Source: Paenibacillus tepidiphilus
GTDB taxonomy: Bacteria; Bacillota; Bacilli; Paenibacillales; Paenibacillaceae
DNA length: 64,000 bases
Reading direction: 5' to 3'
Assembly (NCBI RefSeq): GCF_008635795.1
Contig: NZ_VWRQ01000027.1
Coordinates: forward strand, 1 to 64,000
Part shown: positions 53,212 through 61,635 of the stretch, piece after piece
Numbering within the stretch: position 1 is the first letter of the stretch
Layout of the letters: each line of letters starts with the position of its first letter
The notes under the pieces: generated by a model
Database searches by the model: none
Told to the model about the DNA's origin: nothing
The model's input: only the letters and a program-made list of their open reading frames with translations
Translations under genes and position numbers: made by a program

Positions 53212-54411
53212 ATGAAAAAAACGAATCAAACCGCACTAGTCTCCGCCTTTACTTTAATGGCTTTTGTACTGGGCACGTCGGAGTATATTATTGTCGGACT
53301 ACTAACTGAAATTGCCGGATCGCTGCGGGTGACGGTCGCTGCCGCCGGTGCGTTAGTCTCCGGCTTTGCGCTCGCCTACGGCTTGGGAACACCGGTGCTT
53401 ATGACATTCGTGAGCCGGTTTCCGAAGAAGAAGACCATTCTGACGCTGCTTGCACTGATCGTCGCCTTGAATCTGCTCAGCGCAGCTTCGACCACCTTTT
53501 TCTGGCTGCTGGTCACCCGGATTGTCACGGCCATTCTATGCGGGCTCAGCATTTCGCTGGCGTTGTCCGCTGTAAGCGTACTGGTGGCACCGGAACGGCA
53601 GGGGAGATCGGTAGCTTACATTCTCGGCGGCTTCGGTATCGCCAATGTGCTCGGAGTACCGATCGGCACCTGGGTCGGTCAGCATTGGGAATGGCCGGCG
53701 GCGTTCGTACTGACCGCCCTGATGGGAGCGGCAGCATTTATCCTTAATGCGCTTACTATTCCGGCCCATCTGCCGGGCTCGCAGGCCTCGCTGAGGGAGC
53801 AGCTTGGACTGCTCGCAGACGGGCGTATTCTACTGGCATTATTTATCCCGATTCTCGGGATCGGAGCGGTCTTCTCGCTGTATACGTATATACGGCCGCT
53901 GATGGACGACTACATGCACGTGCCGCCGTCAGCGGTAAGCGGAGTGCTGCTGGCTTACGGCGTTGCGACCATTTTCAGCACCTGGCTGGGCGGAAGAATT
54001 GCTTCCGGCAACGCGGTCGGCAGGCTGCGCGTGGTGTTTCTGGTGCAGGCCGCCATTTATGCCGTGTTTTATTTTGCGGCGCCGCTCCATGTGCCCGGCC
54101 TGATCGTGCTGTTCCTGTGCGGCGTGGTATCCAGCCTGCTCAATGTGACTGCACAGCTCTATCTGATTGAGCTGTCCGTCGAGCGCTCTCCGGCTTCGCG
54201 CGACTTCGCCGCGTCGCTGAATCCGGTGGCGTGCAACTTCGGCATTGCCTTTGGCTCCGCCATCGGCGGCGTTGCCATGGAGCAAGCCGGGGTAGCCGCG
54301 CTGCCCTGGACGGCGATGTTCATCGCGCTGGCCGCTTTTGCGGTAACAGCAGTCAGCTACAGCCTGCGCCGCAAAACACTGGCGCGGCGGGCGTTACAAC
54401 CCGATATATGA
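53212..54411 (+). CDS. MFS transporter, DHA1/AraJ-like efflux
   Basis: The 399-residue protein has twelve predicted helices. It begins with ALVSAFTLMAFVLGTSEYIIVGLL, a pattern common in the DHA1 sugar or drug efflux group (AraJ, YdhP, SotB), and has the motif-A-like loop SRFPKKKTIL. AAGGAG lies before the ATG. As last gene of the DeoR operon it probably exports a sugar or sugar derivative. Confidence 0.88.
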   Translation: MKKTNQTALVSAFTLMAFVLGTSEYIIVGLLTEIAGSLRVTVAAAGALVSGFALAYGLGTPVLMTFVSRFPKKKTILTLLALIVALNLLSAASTTFFWLLVTRIVTAILCGLSISLALSAVSVLVAPERQGRSVAYILGGFGIANVLGVPIGTWVGQHWEWPAAFVLTALMGAAAFILNALTIPAHLPGSQASLREQLGLLADGRILLALFIPILGIGAVFSLYTYIRPLMDDYMHVPPSAVSGVLLAYGVATIFSTWLGGRIASGNAVGRLRVVFLVQAAIYAVFYFAAPLHVPGLIVLFLCGVVSSLLNVTAQLYLIELSVERSPASRDFAASLNPVACNFGIAFGSAIGGVAMEQAGVAALPWTAMFIALAAFAVTAVSYSLRRKTLARRALQPDI

Positions 54412-54468
54412 TGCGGTCCGGGACGGGACGGGGCTTCTAGGAGGCCCCGTGTCGCTCTATGGCTTAAG

Positions 54469-54520
54469 AAAGCGGACGAATGCCCAGCTTCTGGCGAAGC
54501 AGCATCAGGTCCGCTTTTTG
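54469..54520. terminator. bidirectional terminator between MFS and amidotransferase genes
   Basis: AAAGCGGAC (54469-54477) pairs with GTCCGCTTT (54509-54517) with TTT following on the plus strand and a TTCTTAAG run on the minus side. The 3' arm includes the stop codon of the minus-strand gene. A second GC stem (ACGGGGC with GCCCCGT, 54428-54450) lies just before it without a T-run. Confidence 0.6.
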
Positions 54521-55251
54521 CGCCCGGCGGCTTCGCTCTGGTATTCACTGCATGCCGCCGCAAACGCCTGGAAGATCTGCAGGCTTGCAGGATCACTGCG
54601 GTAAGAGAACTCCGGATGCCATTGCACGGCGTGGACAAATCTTTTACCGGGGAGGTACAGACCTTCAATAATGCCGTCATCTGCCGTAGCCGAGATTTCA
54701 GCCTCCGGCGCCTTGGTACGCACCGCCTGATGATGATAGCTGTTGACCTCCAGTCTGGAGGTGCCGACAATCGGGTAGAGCGGACTGGACACTGGAATAT
54801 TCACCGGGTGCAGCGGTTTATCGTAGGGAGGCTTCTGCTGATGAATCTGCACACCGGGGGCTTCCGTCTGCAAATCCTGATACAGCGTGCCGCCGAGCAG
54901 AACATTGAAGAGCTGAATCCCCCGGCAAATGCCGAGCATCGGCAGGTCTGCCGCCAGCGCAAGCTGGAATAGACGCTGCTCCAGAACATCGCGTTCCTGA
55001 CAGAGTGCGCCGCAAACCTCACGCACCGGCTCCTGGTACAACTCCGGTGAGACATCATGCCCGCCCGCAAACAGCAGCCCGTCCAATTTGTCCAGCAATA
55101 CCGGCAGATCCTCCGCTTCATGCGCAAGCGGCAGCATCACCGCAATCCCGCCGGCCGCCGCGATCCCCTCCATATAACCGGGCAGCATCCAATAGCTGTC
55201 TCTGCCCTCGTCCACCAGAGGAGTAATTCCAATTACAGGCTTGGTTCTCAA
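54505..55251 (-). CDS. gamma-glutamyl-gamma-aminobutyrate hydrolase-like class I amidotransferase
   Basis: The TTG start follows AGGAGAGG. The 248 residues match the peptidase C26/PuuD family, with nucleophile Cys in MLGICRGIQLFNVLLGG, His/Glu in VQWHPEF and GGHDVSPELY near the N-terminus. PuuD frees GABA from gamma-glutamyl-GABA, but no other putrescine-pathway gene is nearby, so the substrate could be another gamma-glutamyl compound. It is a single gene facing the MFS operon. Confidence 0.85.
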   Translation of the reverse strand: MRTKPVIGITPLVDEGRDSYWMLPGYMEGIAAAGGIAVMLPLAHEAEDLPVLLDKLDGLLFAGGHDVSPELYQEPVREVCGALCQERDVLEQRLFQLALAADLPMLGICRGIQLFNVLLGGTLYQDLQTEAPGVQIHQQKPPYDKPLHPVNIPVSSPLYPIVGTSRLEVNSYHHQAVRTKAPEAEISATADDGIIEGLYLPGKRFVHAVQWHPEFSYRSDPASLQIFQAFAAACSEYQSEAAGRKKRT

Positions 55252-55602
55252 ATGAATCCTCTCCTAAACACCGATATTTTTATTTTTACATACAGTTGTA
55301 CCGTATCCGGTAGTGAAAGGGAAGTGAATAATTTACTTTTGCTGAGCACAAACGGGCATAGGGTAGCCTGCAGCCTACACGAAACATCACAAGTGGAACA
55401 TCGCAGTATTCGGAACCCCGATCTTAATGCAATCTTAATACGGGGGGCAAACTTATAACACTATCCAGATTTCAAGAGTGGTATACTAGCGCTACAAACA
55501 GAGCGGAGCTTTAGCTTCGCAGCACGGCAGATCAAGACTGTTTAGAGATAAAGTCATATCACAAAAGAGCACAGAACCAGACAGAGAAGAGGTTACGGGG
55601 AA
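55252..55602. other. 351-bp divergent region (amidotransferase / kdpD)
   Basis: It contains the likely KdpE operator (55423-55439) and an extended -10 promoter (55479-55487) for kdpDE. The left 150 bp hold nothing I can name. No ydaO-type c-di-AMP riboswitch pattern is apparent. Confidence 0.6.
55423..55487 (+). promoter_or_regulatory. KdpE-box candidate and promoter of kdpDE
   Basis: CTTAATGCAATCTTAAT (55423-55439) is a direct repeat of CTTAAT with 11-bp phasing, as OmpR-class regulators bind. TGGTATACT (55479-55487) is an extended -10, with its hexamer 59 bp from the box start. GGGCAAAC (55445-55452) is also shared with the kdpF promoter region. The near-identical box at 59577 makes autoregulation plus kdpFABC control by KdpE likely. 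Confidence 0.6.
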
Positions 55603-58311
55603 ATGGCGACGCATCAATCAACCGGCGGACCCTTGCCCGGGCATGGTCTAGCCGTACCGGGCCCGCCAAGAAGAGGCCGGTTAAAAATATTTTTTGGCTA
55701 TGCAGCGGGCGTAGGCAAGACCTATGCCATGCTAAGCGATGCCCACACCCTGATGAGGGACGGAGTCGACGTGGTCGCCGGGTATATCGAGCCGCATATC
55801 CGGCCTGAGACGACGGCGCTGCTTGAAGGGCTGGAGCAGCTGCCGCCGCTGGAACGGTTCCGTCAGGACCGGGTCCAGCACGAGTTCGACCTGGACGGCG
55901 CGATCCGCAGACGTCCGGATCTCGTCCTGCTGGATGAGCTGGCCCATACCAATCTCGCAGGCTGCCGGCACAAGAAAAGATACCAGGACGCCGAAGAGCT
56001 GCTGCGTTCCGGCATTGACGTCTACACCACCGTCAACGTCCAGCACATTGAAAGCTTGAAGGACGTAGTGGCAGCCATTACGGGCATCTCCGTGAGGGAG
56101 CGGATTCCCGACAGCCTGTTTGAGAGCGCCGAGCAGGTCGAGCTGGTGGATATCGAGCCGGCCGAACTGATCGAGCGGCTGCACAAGGGGAAAATATACC
56201 GTGAGGAGCAGGCCCGGAGGGCGCTGTCGCATTTTTTTGTCAAAGACAAGCTGATTGCCCTGCGTGAGCTGGCGCTGCGGTACACCGCAGACCGGGTGGG
56301 CCGGGGCGCTATGCACATCACCGGAAGCACCAAGCCCGGCGTTTATCCTGCAAGTGAGCATATTCTGGTCTGTCTGTCCCCGGCCGCTTCAAACCGGAAG
56401 GTGATCCGCACCGCAGCCCGGATGGCTGACGCTTTTCACGGCCGCTTCACTGCACTGTTCGTGGAGACCCCGCAGACCCGGGAACTGCATTTGCGCTCCA
56501 AGACTGAGCTCAGGCGTAATTTGCGGCTTGCCGAGCAGCTTGGCGCCCAGGTCGCGACGGTGTACGGTAACGATATTCCGGTGCAGATTGCCGAGTATGC
56601 CCAGGCCAGCCGGGTGTCCAAGATTGTCATGGGGAAATCCCGGCATCGGCGGAGCTGGCTTCCTGCTGGCAGCTTTGTCGATAAACTGACCGTACTGGCG
56701 CCGAACATTGATATTCATATCATTCCCGACTCGGACTCCGCCCGTCCGGTGCTCCGGCGCAAGCCACTGTTCGCGCAGACCCCTGCATTCTCACGTGTGG
56801 AGGCCGCGAAGACGCTGGGTATTCTGTCTGTCTGCACAGCCGCCGGATTGGGGTTTCAATGGCTGGGAGTACGGGAAGCCAATATCATTACCTTGTACCT
56901 GCTGGGTGTACTGCTGATTGCTATGGTCACTTCAGGCCGCCTATACAGTGCGTCTGCTTCCATATTGAGTGTGCTGGTGTTCAATTATTTATTCACCGAG
57001 CCGCATTATTCGTTAAGAGCCTATGACACGGGATATCCGATTACCTTTGCCGTAATGCTGACGGCGTCTTTCCTAACCGGAACGCTGACCAAGAGGGTCA
57101 AGGATCAGGCCCGGCAATCGGCTCAGAAGGCTTACCGGACAGAGGTGCTGCTGGAGACGAACCGGATTCTGCAGCAGGCAGGAGATGTCCCATCCATCAT
57201 CAACGAGACGGCGCAGCAGCTGACCAAGCTGCTGGAGCGGAGCGTCATTATATACAACACGGATAAAGACGGGTTGTCTGCACCGCAATTCTATCCTAAG
57301 GCAGGGTCAGACGGTAATGCCGGGCCCTTCACCGGACCCAATGAACGCGCAGTTGCTGATTGGGTCCTGCGCAATAATAAACGTGCAGGGGCGACTACAG
57401 ATACCTTCTCCGCCGCCAAGTGCCTGTATCATGCGGTCCGCAGCGGCGATACCGTGTTCGCCGTGGCCGCCGTCGTCATCGGCGACCAGGAGGAGGCGCT
57501 CGATGTATTCGAGAAGAGCCTGATGATCGCCATGCTGGACGAAAGCGCTCTGGCGCTGGAGAAAGAAACGCTAAGCGAGCGGCAAAAGCAAATCTCGCTG
57601 CAAATCCAGCAGGAGCAGCTGCGCGCCAATCTGCTGCGGGCGATTTCCCATGATCTGCGGACGCCGCTGACCAGCATCTCGGGCAATGCCGGAATACTGA
57701 TCGGCAATTCGGCAGTGCTGAACGAGGAGCAGAAGCGCGGCTTATATACCGATATTTATGATGATTCCATGTGGCTGTATAATCTGGTGGAGAATCTGCT
57801 GTCGATATCCCGGATTGACAACGATACGATCCATCTGCAGCTGCAGGCGGAGCTGCTGGAGGACGTCATTGCCGAGGCGCTGCTGCATATCAACCGTGCA
57901 GGGGCCGAGCATACCATCCGGACCGAGCTTGACGACGAGCTGCTGATGGCGCGGATGGACCCGCGTCTGATCATTCAGGTGATTATCAATCTGGTGGACA
58001 ATGCCATTAAATACACGCAGCCTGGCTCGGACATCCTGATATCGGCCCGCCGTGTGGAGCGGATGGCGGTCATAGAGGTAGCCGATAACGGCCCGGGGGT
58101 GGCGGATGAAGCGAAAGAGAGGCTGTTCGACATGTTCTATACCGCTGACAATATGCGCGGAGACGGACGACGGGGCCTCGGGCTGGGTCTGTTCCTGTGT
58201 AAATCAATAGTCGATGCCCATGGCGGCATCATGACCGTGCGCAACAATATCCCGCAAGGAACGGTGTTCAGCTTTACCTTGCAGGCTGAGGAGGTGGATA
58301 TGCATGAATAA
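55603..58311 (+). CDS. kdpD: KdpD potassium/turgor sensor kinase
   Basis: The 902-residue full-length KdpD has an N-terminal KdpD domain with FGYAAGVGKTYAML (Walker A-like) and LVLLDELAHTN, then a Usp-like domain (about 245-370). Four close helices (about 400-495, DUF4118) and a GAF-like region follow. The HisKA domain carries RAISHDLRTPLTSISG (His683), and the HATPase domain has NLVDNAIKYT and GLGLGLFLCKSIV. It senses potassium limitation and phosphorylates KdpE. GGTTACGGGG precedes the ATG. It overlaps kdpE by 8 bp. Confidence 0.96.
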   Translation: MATHQSTGGPLPGHGLAVPGPPRRGRLKIFFGYAAGVGKTYAMLSDAHTLMRDGVDVVAGYIEPHIRPETTALLEGLEQLPPLERFRQDRVQHEFDLDGAIRRRPDLVLLDELAHTNLAGCRHKKRYQDAEELLRSGIDVYTTVNVQHIESLKDVVAAITGISVRERIPDSLFESAEQVELVDIEPAELIERLHKGKIYREEQARRALSHFFVKDKLIALRELALRYTADRVGRGAMHITGSTKPGVYPASEHILVCLSPAASNRKVIRTAARMADAFHGRFTALFVETPQTRELHLRSKTELRRNLRLAEQLGAQVATVYGNDIPVQIAEYAQASRVSKIVMGKSRHRRSWLPAGSFVDKLTVLAPNIDIHIIPDSDSARPVLRRKPLFAQTPAFSRVEAAKTLGILSVCTAAGLGFQWLGVREANIITLYLLGVLLIAMVTSGRLYSASASILSVLVFNYLFTEPHYSLRAYDTGYPITFAVMLTASFLTGTLTKRVKDQARQSAQKAYRTEVLLETNRILQQAGDVPSIINETAQQLTKLLERSVIIYNTDKDGLSAPQFYPKAGSDGNAGPFTGPNERAVADWVLRNNKRAGATTDTFSAAKCLYHAVRSGDTVFAVAAVVIGDQEEALDVFEKSLMIAMLDESALALEKETLSERQKQISLQIQQEQLRANLLRAISHDLRTPLTSISGNAGILIGNSAVLNEEQKRGLYTDIYDDSMWLYNLVENLLSISRIDNDTIHLQLQAELLEDVIAEALLHINRAGAEHTIRTELDDELLMARMDPRLIIQVIINLVDNAIKYTQPGSDILISARRVERMAVIEVADNGPGVADEAKERLFDMFYTADNMRGDGRRGLGLGLFLCKSIVDAHGGIMTVRNNIPQGTVFSFTLQAEEVDMHE

Positions 58312-59020
58312 ACCGCTGATATTGGTAGTGGAGGATGACAAGCCAATCCGCAAGCTGATCGGTACAACGCTGGAAACGCAGGGGTACAAATATATCACCG
58401 CTGAGACAGGAGAGATCTCTATACTGGAGGCCGTGTCCAGACAGCCGGACATTATGATACTCGATTTGGGCCTGCCCGATATGGACGGAGTCGAAATTAT
58501 CCGCAAGGTGCGCGCCTGGTCCAATCTGCCGATTATCGTTGTCAGCGCCCGCAGTGAGGACCGCGACAAAATCGAGGCGCTCGATGCAGGGGCGGACGAT
58601 TATTTAACCAAGCCGTTCAGCGTGGAGGAGCTGCTTGCCCGCTTGCGGGTGACGCTGCGGCGTATCCGCTATGACAGCGAGAAGCTGCCGAAAGACGCTG
58701 CCGTATTTATCAACGGCAATTTGCGGATCGACTATGCCGCAGGCTGCGCCTGGCTGGACGAAGAGGAAATCCATCTTACGCCCATCGAATACAAGCTGCT
58801 GTGCCTCCTGGCCAAGCATGTGGGCAAGGTATTGACCCATAATTTCATACTGCGCGAGGTATGGGGCAGTTCCACTTATGACGTCCCGGCACTGCGCGTA
58901 TTCATGGCCACGCTGAGGAAGAAGATCGAAAAAGGCCCTTCGCAGATCAAACACATCCAGACCCATATCGGCGTCGGATACCGCATGCTCCAAGCCGGGG
59001 ATGATCCTAAGGCTGTATAA
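58304..59020 (+). CDS. kdpE: KdpE response regulator
   Basis: The 238-residue OmpR-class regulator has a receiver with LVVEDDKPIRKLI and phospho-acceptor Asp54 in MILDLGLPDMDG, and a winged-helix domain with HLTPIEYKLLCLLAKHVGKVLTH and HIQTHIGVGYRM. GGAGGTGGATATGC lies before the ATG. Here the regulators come before the transporter genes, unlike the kdpFABCDE order of E. coli, and a terminator separates the two units. Confidence 0.95.
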   Translation: MNKPLILVVEDDKPIRKLIGTTLETQGYKYITAETGEISILEAVSRQPDIMILDLGLPDMDGVEIIRKVRAWSNLPIIVVSARSEDRDKIEALDAGADDYLTKPFSVEELLARLRVTLRRIRYDSEKLPKDAAVFINGNLRIDYAAGCAWLDEEEIHLTPIEYKLLCLLAKHVGKVLTHNFILREVWGSSTYDVPALRVFMATLRKKIEKGPSQIKHIQTHIGVGYRMLQAGDDPKAV

Positions 59021-59449
59021 AGTTTCACCCTCCCCGTATTCGTCCGATAGTAGGAATACCCTGACTCTGAGATACGTGAGGATTAACTATAAACCCATTC
59101 ACGACACGAGTACTTAAATATAGCCGCGGATTATTACTGGGATCAAGAACCCCTTAGGTATCAGCCTATCTGGATAAGGCGCTTCAGGCATTATAGAGGA
59201 TCAATACCCTGATACTCTGAATCTGCTACAGGCCAAGCCCCACGCTGTGGGGCTTTTTTGCGTGTTCGGGTATCTGCTTTGCGGGATTTGTACAGGTGTT
59301 CAGGCATCGCTAGGTGATGCAGTCCGTTCAGGATATCTTAAGGCGTTCTTTATGGCTTCCGCTGAACCCTAACCCTAAATTTACAGCTCCGGTGCTAATC
59401 TGAATCCAGGACTCACAGAACAGATTGACTGACGAAAGAAGGCTGCGGA
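59021..59449. other. 429-bp region between kdpE and the small kdp peptides
   Basis: Apart from the terminator at 59235-59260 I see no gene. The 59021-59230 part has several short inverted repeats but no riboswitch I can identify. Confidence 0.55.
59235..59260 (+). terminator. rho-independent terminator after kdpDE
   Basis: AAGCCCCAC pairs perfectly with GTGGGGCTT around a GCT loop, followed by TTTTG. It lies about 215 bp after the kdpE stop, so the kdpDE transcript has a long 3' tail. Confidence 0.85.
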
Positions 59450-59575
59450 ATGAATGAATTTTTGCAAAATGTAGGTCTGGTCTCCATCCTCTGTGTGGTG
59501 ATGTTTGCCGTTAAGGTCCACTATGACCGGGCTTACCTGCGGCGGGTCGGCCGCTATGAGGATGAGGAGGAATGA
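59450..59575 (+). CDS. 41-residue putative membrane peptide upstream of kdpF
   Basis: ATG 59450 follows GAAAGAAGG by 7 bp. The product begins MNEFLQNVGLVSILCVVMFA, one hydrophobic helix, then a basic and acidic tail (HYDRAYLRRVGRYEDEEE). It lies between the kdpDE terminator and the kdpF promoter box, on the same strand. No homologue comes to mind. It could be a short regulatory peptide or a chance frame. Confidence 0.4.
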   Translation: MNEFLQNVGLVSILCVVMFAVKVHYDRAYLRRVGRYEDEEE

Positions 59576-59576
59576 G

Positions 59577-59642
59577 CTTAATGCAATCTTAATTCTTCCC
59601 GGGCAAACCCTAATCCTGAACATATGGCGTAAATGTTACGCT
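59577..59642 (+). promoter_or_regulatory. KdpE-box candidate and promoter of kdpFABC
   Basis: CTTAATGCAATCTTAAT (59577-59593) is identical over 17 bases to the box upstream of kdpD. GGGCAAAC follows at 59601-59608, and TGTTACGCT (59634-59642) is an extended -10-like element with its hexamer 60 bp from the box start, against 59 bp upstream of kdpD. Confidence 0.6.
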
Positions 59643-59710
59643 TAACCGGAATTGATTCAAGGGTTGGCTATTACAAGAGATGAATCCAGCAGAAGAGGAG
59701 AGAAAAGAAC

Positions 59711-59821
59711 ATGATGGATGTGTACATGATCGTATCGCTTGCGGCAGTCTTCGGATTGTTCGCGGCCTTTGCCGAATGGTGCGGGCATGTGGCGGGCAGT
59801 CAAGGGGGCAGAGAACAATGA
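59711..59821 (+). CDS. 36-residue membrane peptide preceding kdpF
   Basis: ATG 59711 follows GAGGAGAG. The product begins MMDVYMIVSLAAVFGLFAAF and continues AEWCGHVAGSQGGREQ: one helix then a Trp-Cys pair and a polar tail. Short peptides with a hydrophobic helix followed by a W/R-C-E/G motif are found just before kdpF or kdpA in many bacteria. Its stop overlaps the kdpF start as ATGA, indicating coupling. A role in the Kdp complex or its sensing is inference. Confidence 0.6.
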   Translation: MMDVYMIVSLAAVFGLFAAFAEWCGHVAGSQGGREQ

Positions 59822-59895
59822 GTCTGGTCATCATCGCGACTGTGCTGCTGTTCCTGTATCTGATTTACGCCCTGATACACCCGGAGAAATTCTAG
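59818..59895 (+). CDS. kdpF: KdpF, small subunit of the K+-transporting ATPase
   Basis: The 25-residue single-helix peptide MSLVIIATVLLFLYLIYALI ends HPEKF, a typical KdpF ending. It stabilises the KdpABC complex in the membrane. It starts within the preceding peptide's stop codon and is followed by kdpA after 47 bp. Confidence 0.88.
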   Translation: MSLVIIATVLLFLYLIYALIHPEKF

Positions 59896-59942
59896 AATCG
59901 CCTCAGGGTATGGCGGCTTTGTTTACTTAAGGAGGGTCCATT

Positions 59943-61619
59943 GTGGGAATTGTGCAAATTATCGTAGTTATAGCCATACTGGTGCTGCTGGTCAAACCGG
60001 TAGGCACCTATCTGTATAATGTATTTTCGGGTGAGGCGAACCGTACGGACCGGATATTCGGCGGCATCGAGCGCGGAATATTCAAGCTCGGCGGCTTATC
60101 CAGGCGTGAAGGCATGTCGTGGAAAAAATATGCGCTAAGCTTTCTGGCCACCAATGTGGCGCTGGTTGCATTCGGTTATCTCGTCCTGCGGCTGCAGGGT
60201 GCGCTGCCGCTTAATCCCAGCGGCATCGGCAGGATGGAAGAGAGTCTGACCTTTAATACGGTGGTCAGTTTTATGACGAATACCAACCTGCAGCATTACA
60301 GCGGGGAGACCGGGCTGTCCTATCTCTCGCAGATCATTGTCATCACGATGCTGATGTTCACCTCGGCGGCGAGCGGCTTCTCGGTGGCGGCCGCATTCGT
60401 GCGGGGGATCACCGGACAGAAGTCGCTGGGCAACTTCTTCGAGGATTTTGTCAAGGCGCATACCCGCATATTCCTGCCGGCGGCCTTGTTCTTGACCCTG
60501 GTGCTGGTGGCTCTGCAGGTACCGCAGACGCTGAAGCCAACCATGGAGGTCGCAACGCTTGAAGGGGGAACGCAGCAGATCGCCATCGGACCGGTAGCGT
60601 CGCTGGAGTCGATCAAGCATCTGGGCACGAACGGCGGCGGCTTCTTCGGGGCCAACTCGGCCCATCCGTTTGAGAACCCGTCCCCGTTGACCAATGTCAT
60701 CGAGATTCTGGCCATGTGGACCTTGCCGGCGTCGCTGCCTTATATGTACGGGCTGTTCGCCAGGAACAAACGCCAGGGCTGGGGTGTTTTTGCCGCCATG
60801 ATGACCTTATTCGTCCTGCTGCTGTCGCTGAACTACTATGCCGAAATGAAGGGCAACCCGCAGATTACAGCCATGGGTGTCGATGTTTCGCAGGGAAGCA
60901 TGGAGGGCAAGGAGGTTCGGTTCGGCGTGCCGCAATCCGCATTGTTTACAGCGGTGACGACGGCGGCAACCACCGGCAGCGTCAACAATATGCATGATAC
61001 GCAGACACCGCTCGGCAGCATTACCCCGCTGGCGCTGATGATGCTGAACAATGTGTTCGGCGGTAAAGGCGTCGGCCTGATGAACATGCTGATGTACGCG
61101 ATTCTCGCCGTCTTCCTCTGCGGACTGATGGTTGGCCGGACACCGGAATTCCTCGGCCGGAAGATCGAGGCCAGGGAGATGAAGCTGGTTGCCGTGGCGA
61201 TTCTGATCCATCCGCTGATCATTCTGGCACCGACGGCGGCTGCATTTCTGACCGATCTGGGGCAAGGCTCGATCTCCAATCCCGGCTACCATGGCCTGAC
61301 CCAGGTATTGTATGAATATGTATCCTCGGCGGCGAACAACGGCTCCGGCTTCGAAGGTCTGGCCGATAATACCGTCTTCTGGAACGTGACGACCGGTGTG
61401 GTTATGCTGCTCGGACGTTATGTATCCATCATCGCCCTGCTTGCAGTGGCCGGCTCACTGATGAAGAAGCAGCCCGTTCCGGAGACGATTGGCACCTTCC
61501 GCACGGATAACGGTTTGTTCACCGGCATCCTGATCGGCACCGTCCTGATTATCGGCGCACTGACATTCCTGCCGGTAATTGTACTAGGACCCATCGCCGA
61601 ACATTTGACCTTATGGTAA
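59943..61619 (+). CDS. kdpA: KdpA, K+-binding and translocating subunit
   Basis: The GTG start follows AAGGAGGG. The 558-residue protein has about ten helices and the four pore loops of the KdpA superfamily: TNTNLQHYSGE, TNGGGFFGANSAHPFENP, TAATTGSVN and NNGSGFEGLADN. It provides the K+-selective channel of the Kdp pump. Confidence 0.96.
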   Translation: MGIVQIIVVIAILVLLVKPVGTYLYNVFSGEANRTDRIFGGIERGIFKLGGLSRREGMSWKKYALSFLATNVALVAFGYLVLRLQGALPLNPSGIGRMEESLTFNTVVSFMTNTNLQHYSGETGLSYLSQIIVITMLMFTSAASGFSVAAAFVRGITGQKSLGNFFEDFVKAHTRIFLPAALFLTLVLVALQVPQTLKPTMEVATLEGGTQQIAIGPVASLESIKHLGTNGGGFFGANSAHPFENPSPLTNVIEILAMWTLPASLPYMYGLFARNKRQGWGVFAAMMTLFVLLLSLNYYAEMKGNPQITAMGVDVSQGSMEGKEVRFGVPQSALFTAVTTAATTGSVNNMHDTQTPLGSITPLALMMLNNVFGGKGVGLMNMLMYAILAVFLCGLMVGRTPEFLGRKIEAREMKLVAVAILIHPLIILAPTAAAFLTDLGQGSISNPGYHGLTQVLYEYVSSAANNGSGFEGLADNTVFWNVTTGVVMLLGRYVSIIALLAVAGSLMKKQPVPETIGTFRTDNGLFTGILIGTVLIIGALTFLPVIVLGPIAEHLTLW

Positions 61620-61635
61620 GAGAGGGAGAACGAAG

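Noticed and set aside
59021..59449. c-di-AMP (ydaO-type) riboswitch before kdpFABC
   Set aside because: I looked for the conserved ydaO sequence blocks and found none; only a simple terminator is present.
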